This document shows, one piece after another, positions 6,831-15,829 of a stretch of DNA of 24,948 bases. The stretch's first letter is position 1; every line of letters begins with the position of its first letter. This DNA comes from JAGOEF01 sp964511665 (GTDB lineage: Bacteria; Bacteroidota; Bacteroidia; Bacteroidales; ML635J-15). The stretch spans positions 1-24,948 of the forward strand of contig CAZEHA010000052.1 of assembly GCA_964511665.1 (NCBI GenBank), given 5' to 3'. A model generated the notes under the pieces. That model was not told the DNA's origin, ran no database searches, and saw only the letters and a program-made list of their open reading frames with translations. Made by a program: the position numbers and the translations under genes.

Positions 6831-7979
6831 ATGCATCGCATTTTGAACTATAGCTTTCGGTTGTTTGCCACACTGCTTATTGTTTATGGCCGGTTGTATC
6901 GCTATTTTACCAGGCAACGGGTTGCCGCAGCACAGGCAATTGCCGTGTTGCCCTATACACCCGAAGGCTGGCCGGGCGGCAAAGACCGTATGGCTGCATG
7001 GAAACCCTTTTTTGAAGCCGATGCAGTTAAGTTTCATGTGCTTTGGGCATGGAGCCAGGAAGAGATGCTTGCAATGCGAAATATGAAAAAATTAAAACAG
7101 GCCCGAAAACTCTATGCTTTATACTATACAATTCTGCTGCGTAGGTTTCGGGTAATTATATCCTTGTCGCAATATTCGGCTGTGTGGGTGCAGCGTGCTT
7201 TTATTCCCGATTTTCCGTTTAACTCGGCCCGCTTCGAAAGGCTTGCAGCACTGTTTAACCCGAACATTTGCTACGACTTTTATGATGCCGATTATGTGCA
7301 CAACCGCAAACTGGTCGAAGAAACAGCATCGGCGGCGGCTTGCATCACCGTGGCCAGTATGCACCTGTATCATTATTTTTCGTCCACCAACAGTAAAACC
7401 TATTTCCTGCGTTATGCCATCGAAACAGAAAACTTTGTAGCGCAGCGCAAGCACAACAACACAGCATTGCAAATAGGGTGGATGGGCAGCCCCGACAATG
7501 CGCTGCAATTGCTCGATATTGCCCTGGTGTTGCAACAACTCGAAAGCGAGTTTCCGCAAATCGTTTTCTCGTTTGCCTGCCGCGCCATGCCCGACTTACA
7601 GCTCAAAAACATGAAAGTGCAGCAGTGGGGAGACCCGGGCTTTGTGTACGAAGAATGGCTCGCCGGCATCGATATTGGCATGGTTCCCTATTTAAACCCA
7701 ACCGAAACGGTAAAGGCAAAAATTGCCATGAAAAGCCTCGAGTTTATGGCCAACGGCATTGCCATGGTTGTGTCGCCTTATATGCATTCCGATAAGCTGG
7801 AGCACAATAAAAGTGTAATGATTGCCACCACCACCCATGAATGGTATGAAATGCTGAAACAGCTTATTGTATCTGAAGAGCTTCGACGCACCATGGGCGA
7901 AAATGCCAGGCAGGTTTTTGCCAACTATCACACCTATGCAAATACCTACGCCGAACTCAGGTATATTCTCTTGCCCTGA
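6831..7979 (+). CDS. Glycosyltransferase, GT-B fold (GT1/GT4-like)
   Basis: The protein has 382 residues. The C-terminal half carries the sugar-nucleotide binding region of GT-B enzymes: IGWMGSPDN (215-223), a WLAGIDIGMVPYL stretch (276-288) and KIAMKSLEFMANGIAMVVS (297-315), with E304 as the likely ribose-binding glutamate. The N-terminal half is poorly conserved, with GWPGGKDRM as a possible acceptor-site loop. Residues 8-25 are hydrophobic and may lie against the membrane. It probably transfers a sugar to a lipid-linked acceptor at the cytoplasmic face. Donor and acceptor cannot be told. The gene is alone on its strand and converges on the methyltransferase gene, 18 bases away. Confidence 0.8.
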   Translation: MHRILNYSFRLFATLLIVYGRLYRYFTRQRVAAAQAIAVLPYTPEGWPGGKDRMAAWKPFFEADAVKFHVLWAWSQEEMLAMRNMKKLKQARKLYALYYTILLRRFRVIISLSQYSAVWVQRAFIPDFPFNSARFERLAALFNPNICYDFYDADYVHNRKLVEETASAAACITVASMHLYHYFSSTNSKTYFLRYAIETENFVAQRKHNNTALQIGWMGSPDNALQLLDIALVLQQLESEFPQIVFSFACRAMPDLQLKNMKVQQWGDPGFVYEEWLAGIDIGMVPYLNPTETVKAKIAMKSLEFMANGIAMVVSPYMHSDKLEHNKSVMIATTTHEWYEMLKQLIVSEELRRTMGENARQVFANYHTYANTYAELRYILLP

Positions 7980-7997
7980 TAAAAAATGAGATGCCGC

Positions 7998-8750
7998 CTA
8001 TGCAGGCCTGCATTCGAATACGCAGTAATAGTATTCGGCCAAATGCGGTTTGCGATTCACAGTACAGTTTTCGAGCCAATAAAACAAAGGCATCATAAAA
8101 CTAAATAAGCGCGGTGTTTTTTTCCATAACGACATGCTGTAGGAAGGTGCCCGCATAATTTTTGTTATTTTTTCGATGCAGAAACCATTGTTTTCGAGCA
8201 ATTGTTTCCAGGTATCATAGTTGCGTTGTATGCCCACATTGTCGAGGATGCGGTTTCCGGGGCTGATATGTTCGATAAATACAAATTTACCTCCGGGTTT
8301 CAGTTTCTTCGAAAAGTCGTTGAGCGTTTTCGCCAAATCGTCGTCGGGAATATGATACAACACACCAACCGTAAAAACTTTGTTGAATAGAAGTGTGTAG
8401 GGTAGTGGGTGAAAGCCAAAACCGGTATGCACAAAGCTTGTGTTGGCAAATCTGTTGCGTTCTATGGCCGTTTCTATTAATTCCTTTGAGGCATCAATGC
8501 CGGTGAGTGTAGCGCATTTGGGGGCCAGTATAAAACTGAGTCGCCCCACTCCGCATCCAAAATCGAGAATGGAATCGGTTTTTTGTGGTTTCAAATGTTT
8601 CAGCAGTCGTTTGCGCGTGATATAGTCGAGCAATGCATCGGCGTGTAAGGCTTTGGCATCGGCACTTCCGGTAAGCACCGAATGATTGCCGTGCAACTGC
8701 GAACGCTGCCTGTAGGTTTCCTGCACTTTGTTGTAGTCGATGCTGTTCAT
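7998..8750 (-). CDS. Class I SAM-dependent methyltransferase
   Basis: The 250-residue protein has the Rossmann methyltransferase signature. Motif I is ILDFGCGVGRLS (61-72), followed by the acidic strand end LTGIDAS (motif II), the GVLYHIPDDD segment (motif IV region) and LKPGGKFVFIEH (motif V region). It belongs to the Methyltransf_11/25-like small-molecule group. The substrate is unknown, and a sugar or lipid-linked glycan is likely from context. Its ATG overlaps the TGA of the FemAB-like gene in ATGA (8747-8750, minus strand), which indicates translational coupling. The C-terminal tail after residue 200 (LFSFMMPLFYWLENC) is hydrophobic and could hold the enzyme near the membrane. Confidence 0.87.
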   Translation of the reverse strand: MNSIDYNKVQETYRQRSQLHGNHSVLTGSADAKALHADALLDYITRKRLLKHLKPQKTDSILDFGCGVGRLSFILAPKCATLTGIDASKELIETAIERNRFANTSFVHTGFGFHPLPYTLLFNKVFTVGVLYHIPDDDLAKTLNDFSKKLKPGGKFVFIEHISPGNRILDNVGIQRNYDTWKQLLENNGFCIEKITKIMRAPSYSMSLWKKTPRLFSFMMPLFYWLENCTVNRKPHLAEYYYCVFECRPA

Positions 8751-9751
8751 CGCGATTTTATTTTTTTCAGCATGTTAAATGCGTTGTTGGCAAAGCGGTT
8801 AACAATAAGCTCCGATTGATACCCCTCAATGGTGCGGCACCCGAATTTCATTTTAAAATCGGAAACGGTTTCGAAGCGACGATTGGCTGCATCCGAAAAA
8901 CTTACCATACCATACCCGGCTGTTATGTAGCCCAAAGCATTGTAGCGTTTCATCATGCTGTAATGCAACAGGTGGTTGCTGCCCGCCATGCTGCGTATGC
9001 TGCCGCCATGCATATACTCAACATGCCTGCCATAGCCAAGAGCAAGCACTGCCGACAGTTTTTGGCTGCCACGGCTCACAAAACACAGTTCGGCAGCATT
9101 GGCACTGCGCCCGGCACAGTATAGGGCTTGCAGATAGTTTTTGGCAGGAGGTTTCACTCTTTGTCCGGCATAGGTGAGCAGCAGCAGTTCATAAAAGGCA
9201 TCAAAATCGTTTTCAACCGAAAACCTCAATCCTTCTTTTTCGGCTTTGCCAATATAGCGCCGGTGGGTTTTGTAAATAGACGAATACAATTCTTCGATGG
9301 GTGCCCCAATAGGCAAAACAGCCAGCTCAATGGCTTTTGTCGGAAATTTACCACAGGCTTTTTCGGCACTGATGCCGCCATACACCGGCTTCGATTTGTA
9401 AAAGTGTATGTTTTCGGTTTTCAGATAAGTATAAATGGCATCACCAATTTTAGCGATACAATGCTCGCTGCCCGGTTGGCAAACGGCTTCGCCATAACTG
9501 TGCGCACTGCGGCTGATGTATCTGAGGGCTTTTCGCGCCGACCAATATACATATATTTTTTGCCCGGCCACAGGCACATTGTTGTGGTAGCACTCAAAGT
9601 ACACAGCGGTGTTCCCAAATATTGCACTTACCTCGTCGTAAGCGGTCGATTGAAAAAAATTAGATGAGGCCCTGCATAAATCGTCCCATTTCTGCTTGTC
9701 AACAGGTTGGTATTCGGTTATATGTATTGTTATGTTGGGCACTATGTTCAA
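8747..9751 (-). CDS. FemAB-like / tandem-GNAT acyltransferase (first copy)
   Basis: The 334-residue protein has the layout of FemAB/BioF2-like proteins, two GNAT-type half domains. The hallmark HRRYIGKAEKEG (163-174) corresponds to the K-x-R-x-x-R-K-A motif, and DFKMKFG (298-304) to the C-terminal F-K-x-x-F-G. Family members transfer an amino acid from aminoacyl-tRNA, or an acyl group, to amines on cell-wall or polysaccharide precursors. The substrate here is unknown. No ATG lies at the start: the frame opens with TTG at 9751, with a GTG at 9742, and none further upstream before a stop. The start is therefore non-ATG and uncertain by a few codons. A paralogue lies at 16517-17563. Confidence 0.78.
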   Translation of the reverse strand: MNIVPNITIHITEYQPVDKQKWDDLCRASSNFFQSTAYDEVSAIFGNTAVYFECYHNNVPVAGQKIYVYWSARKALRYISRSAHSYGEAVCQPGSEHCIAKIGDAIYTYLKTENIHFYKSKPVYGGISAEKACGKFPTKAIELAVLPIGAPIEELYSSIYKTHRRYIGKAEKEGLRFSVENDFDAFYELLLLTYAGQRVKPPAKNYLQALYCAGRSANAAELCFVSRGSQKLSAVLALGYGRHVEYMHGGSIRSMAGSNHLLHYSMMKRYNALGYITAGYGMVSFSDAANRRFETVSDFKMKFGCRTIEGYQSELIVNRFANNAFNMLKKIKSR

Positions 9752-9811
9752 CGAATAGCTGCTGTAAAAATAGCAAATTAATCAGATGGTTTCAGAATAA
9801 AACGAATTCCT

Positions 9812-9819
9812 TATTTTTG
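9812..9819 (+). promoter_or_regulatory. Possible -7 box of the twelve-gene glycan operon
   Basis: TATTTTTG is a perfect TAnnTTTG match, 20 bases before the ATG at 9840. The expected -33 TTG is not present at 19-21 bases upstream (the sequence there is GGTTTC), so confidence is moderate. It is the best candidate for driving the long plus-strand run. Confidence 0.42.
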
Positions 9820-9839
9820 CTTCGTAATTATTTGCATCA

Positions 9840-11015
9840 ATGAAAAAAGTTTGCGTGCTGCTTGCCGGCGCTATACACAAAGACTTCAGGGTAATAAAAA
9901 CCATGAATGTGCTTAGCAGGTATTGTCGGGTCGATTTGTATTATTTGAAACCGGCACCCGGCGACGAAACATTGTTTGGCGACAACGTGCAATTGTTTCC
10001 TGTTGCTCCGGCTTCGGGCCTGAAGCAGCGCATACTGCGTCACAGCTTTTTTTACAACGAGTATAATTACCTTGCCCGTGAGGTTATGAAGCAATACCAG
10101 CACTACGATTACATCTGGGCCAACGATCTCACGGTGCTGAAACCAGCCCTGGCAATAAAGAAAACTACAGGGGCGAGGCTTATTTACGACTCTCACGAAA
10201 TTTATATAGAAACACTAAACCAGTTTTTCCCCGAACAAAGCCGTGGTTTGCGTAAAATGGCATTCGGCATCTTACTGAAGTTTATGAAGTACTTTGGCAC
10301 AAAGGCCGAAAAATCGATGCTGAAACAGGTTGATGAATTTGTAACGGTGAGCAACTCGGTGAAAAACTATTTTGCCGAAACCTATAAGCGCAACAATATT
10401 CATGTGGTACTCAACTGCCCTGCCTTTGAGCAATCGAGCTACGAGGCTGTTGATTTGAAGAGCATGTTAGGCATTGATAAGAACAAGTTTTTACTTTTAT
10501 ATCAGGGTGTAATGGGGTATGGCAGGGGGTTGCCGCTTATGATTGAAGCACAGAAATACACCCGTGATGATGTTCATTTTGTGCTGATGGGCGACGGAAT
10601 GTTGCGCGATTCACTGATTCGCCTGACCGAAACGCTGAATTTGACCCATAAAATTACATTTATCGACAGAGTACCCACATCGCAACTGCTGCAATATACC
10701 CGTGCTGCCGACGGTGGCATTATTTTGCAGGAAACCGATAAAAACCTGAGCAAAAAACTGGGCATTGCCAATAAGCTGTTCGAATATATGCACGCCGGTA
10801 TTCCGTTTGTGGCCAGCAACGCTCCCGAAAACAATGCCGTAGCCACGCAGTTCAACATCTGCCTTATTGTTGAAAACAATGTGCAACACATTGCCCGGGG
10901 CATAGATGCCCTGAAAGACTTTGACCCTGTTGCCGTAAAAGAAGAAGCCCGAAAAGCAGCCGCAATGTATAACTGGGAAAAACAGGCCGAAGTTATCAGC
11001 ACAATTGTGCAATAA
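9840..11015 (+). CDS. GT4-family glycosyltransferase
   Basis: The 391-residue protein is a retaining GT-B enzyme. The N-terminal domain contains ARLIYDSHEIYIE (112-124), a segment common in a GT4 subgroup. The C-terminal domain contains FLLLYQGVMGYGRGL (217-231), HFVLMGDG (246-253) and the nucleotide-sugar motif NKLFEYMHAGIPFVAS (311-326), with E315 as the conserved glutamate. It probably adds a sugar to a lipid-linked acceptor in the cytoplasm. It opens the long plus-strand operon and is followed by an 85-base gap, the longest within the run. It shares the YDSHE and NKLFEY motifs with the gene at 14657, so the two are paralogues of one subfamily. Confidence 0.87.
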   Translation: MKKVCVLLAGAIHKDFRVIKTMNVLSRYCRVDLYYLKPAPGDETLFGDNVQLFPVAPASGLKQRILRHSFFYNEYNYLAREVMKQYQHYDYIWANDLTVLKPALAIKKTTGARLIYDSHEIYIETLNQFFPEQSRGLRKMAFGILLKFMKYFGTKAEKSMLKQVDEFVTVSNSVKNYFAETYKRNNIHVVLNCPAFEQSSYEAVDLKSMLGIDKNKFLLLYQGVMGYGRGLPLMIEAQKYTRDDVHFVLMGDGMLRDSLIRLTETLNLTHKITFIDRVPTSQLLQYTRAADGGIILQETDKNLSKKLGIANKLFEYMHAGIPFVASNAPENNAVATQFNICLIVENNVQHIARGIDALKDFDPVAVKEEARKAAAMYNWEKQAEVISTIVQ

Positions 11016-11100
11016 ACAAGCCGCCAAAACAATATTTCATATTTCGACAAATTCTTGCTATTATTGTTTTTTATTATTCGTTGCATCAAAACACATTGTT

Positions 11101-11937
11101 ATGGAACTGTTCGAAATAAAAGAAAAAAATGTACGAATATGCGCCAAGGAACTCCATATTGGCAATCAGGTTAGTTTTGATAAAAACGTCAATATTTCGG
11201 TTAAGGGACGTTTTAAGATAGGTGATTTAAGCCATATTGGATCGAATACCCAGATGCGGGGCAATAACATCGAGATAGGCAAATATTTCTATACTTCAGG
11301 CGACCTACGCGTTGGTGGAGGGGGTCGTCAGCATCCTGGAGCCAATCTCACTGTTGGAGATCGTTGCACATTTTGCAATAACCTGCTGAATGTTTGCGAA
11401 CCCATTGTTATTGGCAACGATGTTGGCCTGTCGGAAGATGTCTCGCTGATTACCCATGGTTTTTGGCTGAATGCTTTAGAAGGATACCCTGCGGCTTTTT
11501 CGGGAATTACCATAGGCGATGGGGTAATTGTGGGCTATCGCACCATAATAATGTTTGGTGTTGAAATTGCTCCTAGAATTGTAATAGGAGCAAACTCCAC
11601 TGTTACTCGAAGTCTGATAAAGCATGGCGTTTATGTTGGATCTCCTGCTCGCTTCATTAAGGAAATCGTTCCTTTAACACACGAAGAAAAAGTTAAGAAA
11701 ACGGAACATATTATTGCGGAATACATGAAAGTTGCCGAATATCATGAACTTTCGCCAATGATAGAAATACGGTATCCGATGGTATCGGTTAACAACAGGT
11801 TCTTTGTAAATTTCGAAACACTGGAATTCAGCGGTGAAGAAGATTTGGTAACCGACGATTTCCGCGATTATGTAAGGAAGTGGGGAATAAGGATATTTAC
11901 CGGGCGCCCCCTTCAAAGCCATTTCTCGTTCGATTAA
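11101..11937 (+). CDS. Hexapeptide-repeat (left-handed beta helix) acyltransferase
   Basis: The 278-residue protein is built from repeated [IVL]-G-x4 hexapeptides (IGNQVS, IGDLSH, IGSNTQ, IGKYFY, VGDRCT, IGNDVG, IGDGVI, IGANST), which form a left-handed beta helix. LITHGF with H119 is the likely catalytic histidine region, as in WbbJ/maltose-acetyltransferase-like enzymes. VGSPARFIKEI (179-189) is the classic end of the domain. It would O- or N-acetylate a sugar from acetyl-CoA. A further 90 residues after the helix are unusual and of unknown role. A TTG at 11005 could extend the frame, but the ATG at 11101 gives the natural start. The first 60 bases are only about one third G+C. Confidence 0.85.
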   Translation: MELFEIKEKNVRICAKELHIGNQVSFDKNVNISVKGRFKIGDLSHIGSNTQMRGNNIEIGKYFYTSGDLRVGGGGRQHPGANLTVGDRCTFCNNLLNVCEPIVIGNDVGLSEDVSLITHGFWLNALEGYPAAFSGITIGDGVIVGYRTIIMFGVEIAPRIVIGANSTVTRSLIKHGVYVGSPARFIKEIVPLTHEEKVKKTEHIIAEYMKVAEYHELSPMIEIRYPMVSVNNRFFVNFETLEFSGEEDLVTDDFRDYVRKWGIRIFTGRPLQSHFSFD

Positions 11938-11947
11938 TATATAGGCT

Positions 11948-12844
11948 ATGAAATGCAAAGTGCTGTGTCTGCATAAAATCACCAACGAGAAATCGTATGC
12001 CTGGCCGGGTATGCCGACAGCCACCTTCGAACGATTGTTGCGATACCTGAGAAAACACTATAGGGTTTGTCTGCCTCAGCAACTTGATGTAAATTCGAAG
12101 CAACCACAGTTGATAATTACTTTCGACGACGGGTATTCCGATTTTTACTACAATGCTCTGCCGTTACTAAAGAAGTATCAGTTACCCGCAGTAATGAACG
12201 TGGTGGTGCAGAGTATCGACTCGAACTATGAAATATGGACACAAAAGCTAAACGATCTTGTTGACTCTTATGCCAAGCAAGGTAAATCACTCTGCTTTAC
12301 TCTCTTGGGCAGCGAATACCGATACAGTGTTACTATTGCCAATGCCGAACAGATTGCGCTACAAGTTTTTAAGCAATTGCTCGATGTTCCACGCAATCAA
12401 CGCGATGCTGTTATTATCGACCTTCAACAGCAGTGTGGCGAAACATATGCACCAACCGAAATGATGACAACTGATCAGTTAAGGCATTGTGCCGCAAATG
12501 GTATCGAAATAGGGAGCCATACACTTACTCATATCAATCTGGCAAACAGCAACATAGATGCAGAAGTGTTGAACAATGAAATATCGGGTTCAAAGAAATC
12601 TCTCGAAAGCATATTGCAAATGCAGGTCAACTCTTTTGCATTTCCCAATGGTATGTACAACAACGCCGGCTTACAAATGGCGATTGATGCAGGCTATAAA
12701 TACATTTATCTGGCCCGCAACAAACCCGATATCTTCGAAGGCCTCGAGCCTCCGCTAGTGTTTAACCGCATTTTACTGTATTCGGCAAATCATTACAAAA
12801 ATCTGTTTCGCATTTATAATCTGCATCGCTTTATTCAACACTAA
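11948..12844 (+). CDS. Polysaccharide deacetylase (NodB/CE4 domain)
   Basis: The 298-residue protein has the carbohydrate esterase 4 motifs: TFDDGYSD (58-65, with D60 as catalytic base and D61 as metal ligand), SHTLTH (190-195, metal ligands H191 and H195), and the later FAFPNG (230-235). There is no signal peptide or lipobox, so it appears cytoplasmic or peripherally bound. A segment of over 100 residues separates motifs 1 and 2, longer than in minimal NodB domains. It should remove N- or O-acetyl groups from a glycan or lipid-linked sugar. It starts ten bases after the acyltransferase gene and is followed eight bases later by the GNAT-like gene. Confidence 0.87.
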   Translation: MKCKVLCLHKITNEKSYAWPGMPTATFERLLRYLRKHYRVCLPQQLDVNSKQPQLIITFDDGYSDFYYNALPLLKKYQLPAVMNVVVQSIDSNYEIWTQKLNDLVDSYAKQGKSLCFTLLGSEYRYSVTIANAEQIALQVFKQLLDVPRNQRDAVIIDLQQQCGETYAPTEMMTTDQLRHCAANGIEIGSHTLTHINLANSNIDAEVLNNEISGSKKSLESILQMQVNSFAFPNGMYNNAGLQMAIDAGYKYIYLARNKPDIFEGLEPPLVFNRILLYSANHYKNLFRIYNLHRFIQH

Positions 12845-12852
12845 ACCGTGCA

Positions 12853-13977
12853 ATGTCAAAAACCAACAACACATATCACGAGTTTTATACCGAAAATGGC
12901 TTACGGGTTATCCCAATTGACGATTACCCTATCGACTATGTGTTGAAAATGGTTTCGGATGGTGGTTTTTTACCGTCCTCGTCGCATCCGTCGGAAAATA
13001 CCCTGGCCAGCGTTGTCGATTACCAGCAGAGAACAAATAATTATGGTTTCAGCAAAGCCATTGGCATGTATTGCGACGAAGTACTTTCGGGTATTATGTT
13101 TTTACCTGTTTTCAAAACAAGATACAACAACACAAGCTATTATTGTGTGCAAACAGCCGCCATCTACATCTACCCGCAATATAGGGGTGTTTTTAAGACC
13201 ATGGTTCAATGCCTGCTTGCAAACTATCGCCAAACACTTAAGTTGTTTATGTTTTCGGCTCCCCAGGTGCATAAAACCGGCGAAAAATTCGGTTTTTTCG
13301 AAGTCTGTCAACATGTTTTTGCATATAACCGATATCGGATACTTGCTCCGTTCAGCTTTATTTCGTCGAGTATTAATACGCCAATTCTCAAAAAGCTTGT
13401 GGGTTTGTTTTGCATATTCGATGGTTTGTTTACCCCACCGCTATACCGTGACGAAACAGAAGTTTTTGAAAACCCGCATTTCGATGGAGACTATACTGCA
13501 ATCGAAAAGGATTATTATATTACCTATGGGGAGAAACTGGTTCCCGAATGGAACCGCGAAGTGTTACTGGCCAAGTATGGGGCTGCTTGCCACAGCATGA
13601 GCAAACAATGCAGCTACAACTCCACCTTTCATATTGTGGCATGTCGCCAGAATATTATCTGCGGAAGCATGGTATTAAAGGCAATTCCCGGTTTTCGTCG
13701 TTTGGTGATTGTCGAGTGGCATGCTACCGAAAACAAGCGCAACCAAACTTTAAAAGCCATGCTGTGTTTTGTTACTCGCAAGGCAGCAACTCTTAAGTAT
13801 GAAGCATTGATGTTTAAAGGATTGGGGGCCGATTATGAAGGCATTCTCAATCGTGGGTTTGTGATGAAGAAAAAAAGCCCGCATCGGGTGTTTGTGTCGA
13901 ACGACATTGAAGCATTGAACAAGCTAAGTCAACACGATTACACATTTTTCTATTCGAGCGATGATATAAATTTTTAA
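12853..13977 (+). CDS. Unknown protein, possibly two GNAT-like halves
   Basis: I do not recognise this 374-residue protein by family. Its N-terminal half looks like a GNAT N-acetyltransferase: IGMYCDEVLSGIMFLPV (strand pair), AIYIYPQYRGVFKTMVQCLL (103-122, like the V-x-P-x-[YF]-R-G acetyl-CoA loop) and EKFGFFEV (144-151, like the usual K-x-G-F). The C-terminal half has a similar order (VACRQNIICGSMVLKAI, then VEWHATENKRNQ, then ILNRGFVMKK) but lacks the glycine-rich pyrophosphate loop, so it may be inactive. Tandem GNAT halves are also the architecture of FemAB proteins. It lies between two deacetylase genes, eight bases after NodB and 24 before PIG-L. Re-acylation of freed amines is an inference. 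Confidence 0.65.
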   Translation: MSKTNNTYHEFYTENGLRVIPIDDYPIDYVLKMVSDGGFLPSSSHPSENTLASVVDYQQRTNNYGFSKAIGMYCDEVLSGIMFLPVFKTRYNNTSYYCVQTAAIYIYPQYRGVFKTMVQCLLANYRQTLKLFMFSAPQVHKTGEKFGFFEVCQHVFAYNRYRILAPFSFISSSINTPILKKLVGLFCIFDGLFTPPLYRDETEVFENPHFDGDYTAIEKDYYITYGEKLVPEWNREVLLAKYGAACHSMSKQCSYNSTFHIVACRQNIICGSMVLKAIPGFRRLVIVEWHATENKRNQTLKAMLCFVTRKAATLKYEALMFKGLGADYEGILNRGFVMKKKSPHRVFVSNDIEALNKLSQHDYTFFYSSDDINF

Positions 13978-14001
13978 ACCATAAAAGAGGATTATATAAC
14001 T

Positions 14002-14643
14002 ATGATACACGATTTTAAAAACAAGAACATTTTGGTGTTGGCACCTCACACCGACGATGGAGAATTGGGCTGTGGCGGCAGTATTTCACGAATGCTCGAA
14101 GAAGGAGCCAACGTGTTCTATGTTGCCTTTTCAACAGCAGAACAATCGCTGCCCGAAGGATTTGCTCCCGGCACCCTGCGTCAAGAAGTAGAACAGGCTA
14201 CAGGTGCACTGGGAATCCCTCCCGAAAATCTTATAGTGTACTCATACGAAGTACGAAAGTTGAGTTATGTGAGGCAAGAAATACTGGAAGAGTTAGTGAA
14301 AATACGGAGGCAACATCATTTTCATCTAGTGCTTATTCCGAGTTTACACGATATTCATCAAGACCACACTACTGTTGCTACCGAAGCCCTAAGGGCTTTT
14401 AAAACAACCGGAATACTGGGGTATGAACTTATTTGGAATAATCTTACTTTCGATACCACCTGTTTTGTAAGGCTCGAAGAAAGGCATGTTGAAGCAAAAA
14501 TAAAAGCCTTGTCGGAATACAATTCTCAAGCCGGCAGAGTGTATACCGGCAACACATTTATACGTGCATTGGCTATTACCCGTGGAACACAAATAGGCGT
14601 TCAGTTTGCAGAAGCATTTGAAGTGGTACGTTGGATAATCTGA
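14002..14643 (+). CDS. PIG-L (LmbE-like) family N-deacetylase
   Basis: The 213-residue protein has both zinc motifs of the PIG-L/MshB family: LAPHTDDGELGCGG (13-26, H16 and D19, a variant of A-H-P-D-D-E) and HQDH (119-122, H122). The third position of motif 1 is T rather than the common P, a modest deviation. Family members hydrolyse the N-acetyl group of GlcNAc-containing lipids or small molecules. Here the likely substrate is an N-acetylated sugar or lipid-linked sugar of the glycan. There is no export signal. AAGAGG at 13984-13989 may act as a ribosome binding site, though it lies 12 bases from the ATG. The gene sits 13 bases before the next glycosyltransferase. Confidence 0.9.
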   Translation: MIHDFKNKNILVLAPHTDDGELGCGGSISRMLEEGANVFYVAFSTAEQSLPEGFAPGTLRQEVEQATGALGIPPENLIVYSYEVRKLSYVRQEILEELVKIRRQHHFHLVLIPSLHDIHQDHTTVATEALRAFKTTGILGYELIWNNLTFDTTCFVRLEERHVEAKIKALSEYNSQAGRVYTGNTFIRALAITRGTQIGVQFAEAFEVVRWII

Positions 14644-14656
14644 CAGCAATTATTTT

Positions 14657-15829
14657 ATGCAGATCTTAATACTATCCGATACTGAATTTACCAACGATCC
14701 CCGCATCATAAGGCAGGCTGAGGCCTTAATGTGTCATGGCTACCAAACCACGGTTCTATGTCTTAATCATCCGCAGAAACCCGAGAAAGGCAGTGTGCAG
14801 GGTGTAGAATACCTGCGCTTTTACGATTCACGCATTCACGATATTAAGCAAAGAGAATATCACAGGGCTATTGCGACTGAAATATGTAAACAATTTAACT
14901 TTAGTGTTATCCATTGCCACAACGAAGCCTTACTACACATAGCCGTATTGATAAAGAGAAAAACAGGGCGAAAAATAATTTACGACTCTCACGAATTGTT
15001 TCATGCATGGCCGCTGAATATTGGCAGTGGAGGTTTGTGGTTGCGTCTGAAATCAAATGTTGTCAGGCAAATGGCTGTATGGCGCGAGAAACGCAACAGC
15101 CGACATATCGATTATTGTATTACAGTGTGCGATTCGCTGGCTGATAACTTGAAACAATACTTCTCGTTACAAAAACGCCCGGTGGTTATTCGCAATATTC
15201 CTGCATACCCGGGCGATATAGTTAAAACCGAACTTTTGCGTAAAAAGTTTAGTATTGATAACGACACAAAAATTCTAGTTTTTATAGGGGCTCATATTTA
15301 CAAAAACAGTCTGAATCTTGAACAGGTTATCGATGAGATAAGAGCCATGCCTAATCTGGCACTTGTTTTTATTTGTGCCGACGACAGCGGGAAAAAAGCC
15401 ATCGAAAACCATGCAATCCAATCGGGTGCAAACAATGTTTTTTTTCATCCACTTATTGAACCCCACGAAATATCATCATATCTGGCATCGGCCGATGTGG
15501 GACTGGTACCCACCTGGAATAAAAAAGACCTGTCGTATTGGTATGCCCTCGACAATAAATTGTTCGAATATATATTGGCCGGTATTCCGGTACTCGCCAC
15601 CCGGCAACCCGAATATGTGAAAATTGTTGAGCAATACAGTGTTGGCATTTGTGTTAATCCTGATCTAAATGGCGACTATCGACGCGGATTGATTGATATT
15701 TTAAACAATTATCAATATTATATTGAAAAAAATAAGCATATTCGCAAGAAATTAAACTGGGAAAACGAAGTTGAAACTTTTATAGATTTTTACAAACAAA
15801 TACGCCCTGATGTCGAAAAATGTAGTTAG
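14657..15829 (+). CDS. GT4-family glycosyltransferase
   Basis: The 390-residue GT-B enzyme starts with MQILILSDTEFTNDPRIIRQ, a segment typical of group 1 glycosyltransferases. KIIYDSHELFHAWP (106-119) lies in the acceptor domain. ILVFIGAHIYKNS (206-218) and NKLFEYILAGIPVLAT (300-315), with E304, lie in the nucleotide-sugar domain. It is related to the gene at 9840 by these motifs. Its 3' end overlaps the wbqC gene by 20 bases, so the two are translationally coupled. The linkage formed is unknown. Confidence 0.87.
   Translation: MQILILSDTEFTNDPRIIRQAEALMCHGYQTTVLCLNHPQKPEKGSVQGVEYLRFYDSRIHDIKQREYHRAIATEICKQFNFSVIHCHNEALLHIAVLIKRKTGRKIIYDSHELFHAWPLNIGSGGLWLRLKSNVVRQMAVWREKRNSRHIDYCITVCDSLADNLKQYFSLQKRPVVIRNIPAYPGDIVKTELLRKKFSIDNDTKILVFIGAHIYKNSLNLEQVIDEIRAMPNLALVFICADDSGKKAIENHAIQSGANNVFFHPLIEPHEISSYLASADVGLVPTWNKKDLSYWYALDNKLFEYILAGIPVLATRQPEYVKIVEQYSVGICVNPDLNGDYRRGLIDILNNYQYYIEKNKHIRKKLNWENEVETFIDFYKQIRPDVEKCS

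Noticed and set aside
8001..8012. Perfect palindrome TGCAGGCCTGCA near the end of the methyltransferase gene
   Set aside because: It is inside coding sequence, has no loop or T-run, and a 12-base palindrome is not enough to claim an operator or terminator.
11005..11100. TTG-initiated 32-residue extension of the hexapeptide acyltransferase
   Set aside because: It overlaps the end of the preceding gene, and the ATG at 11101 gives a natural start right before the first repeats.
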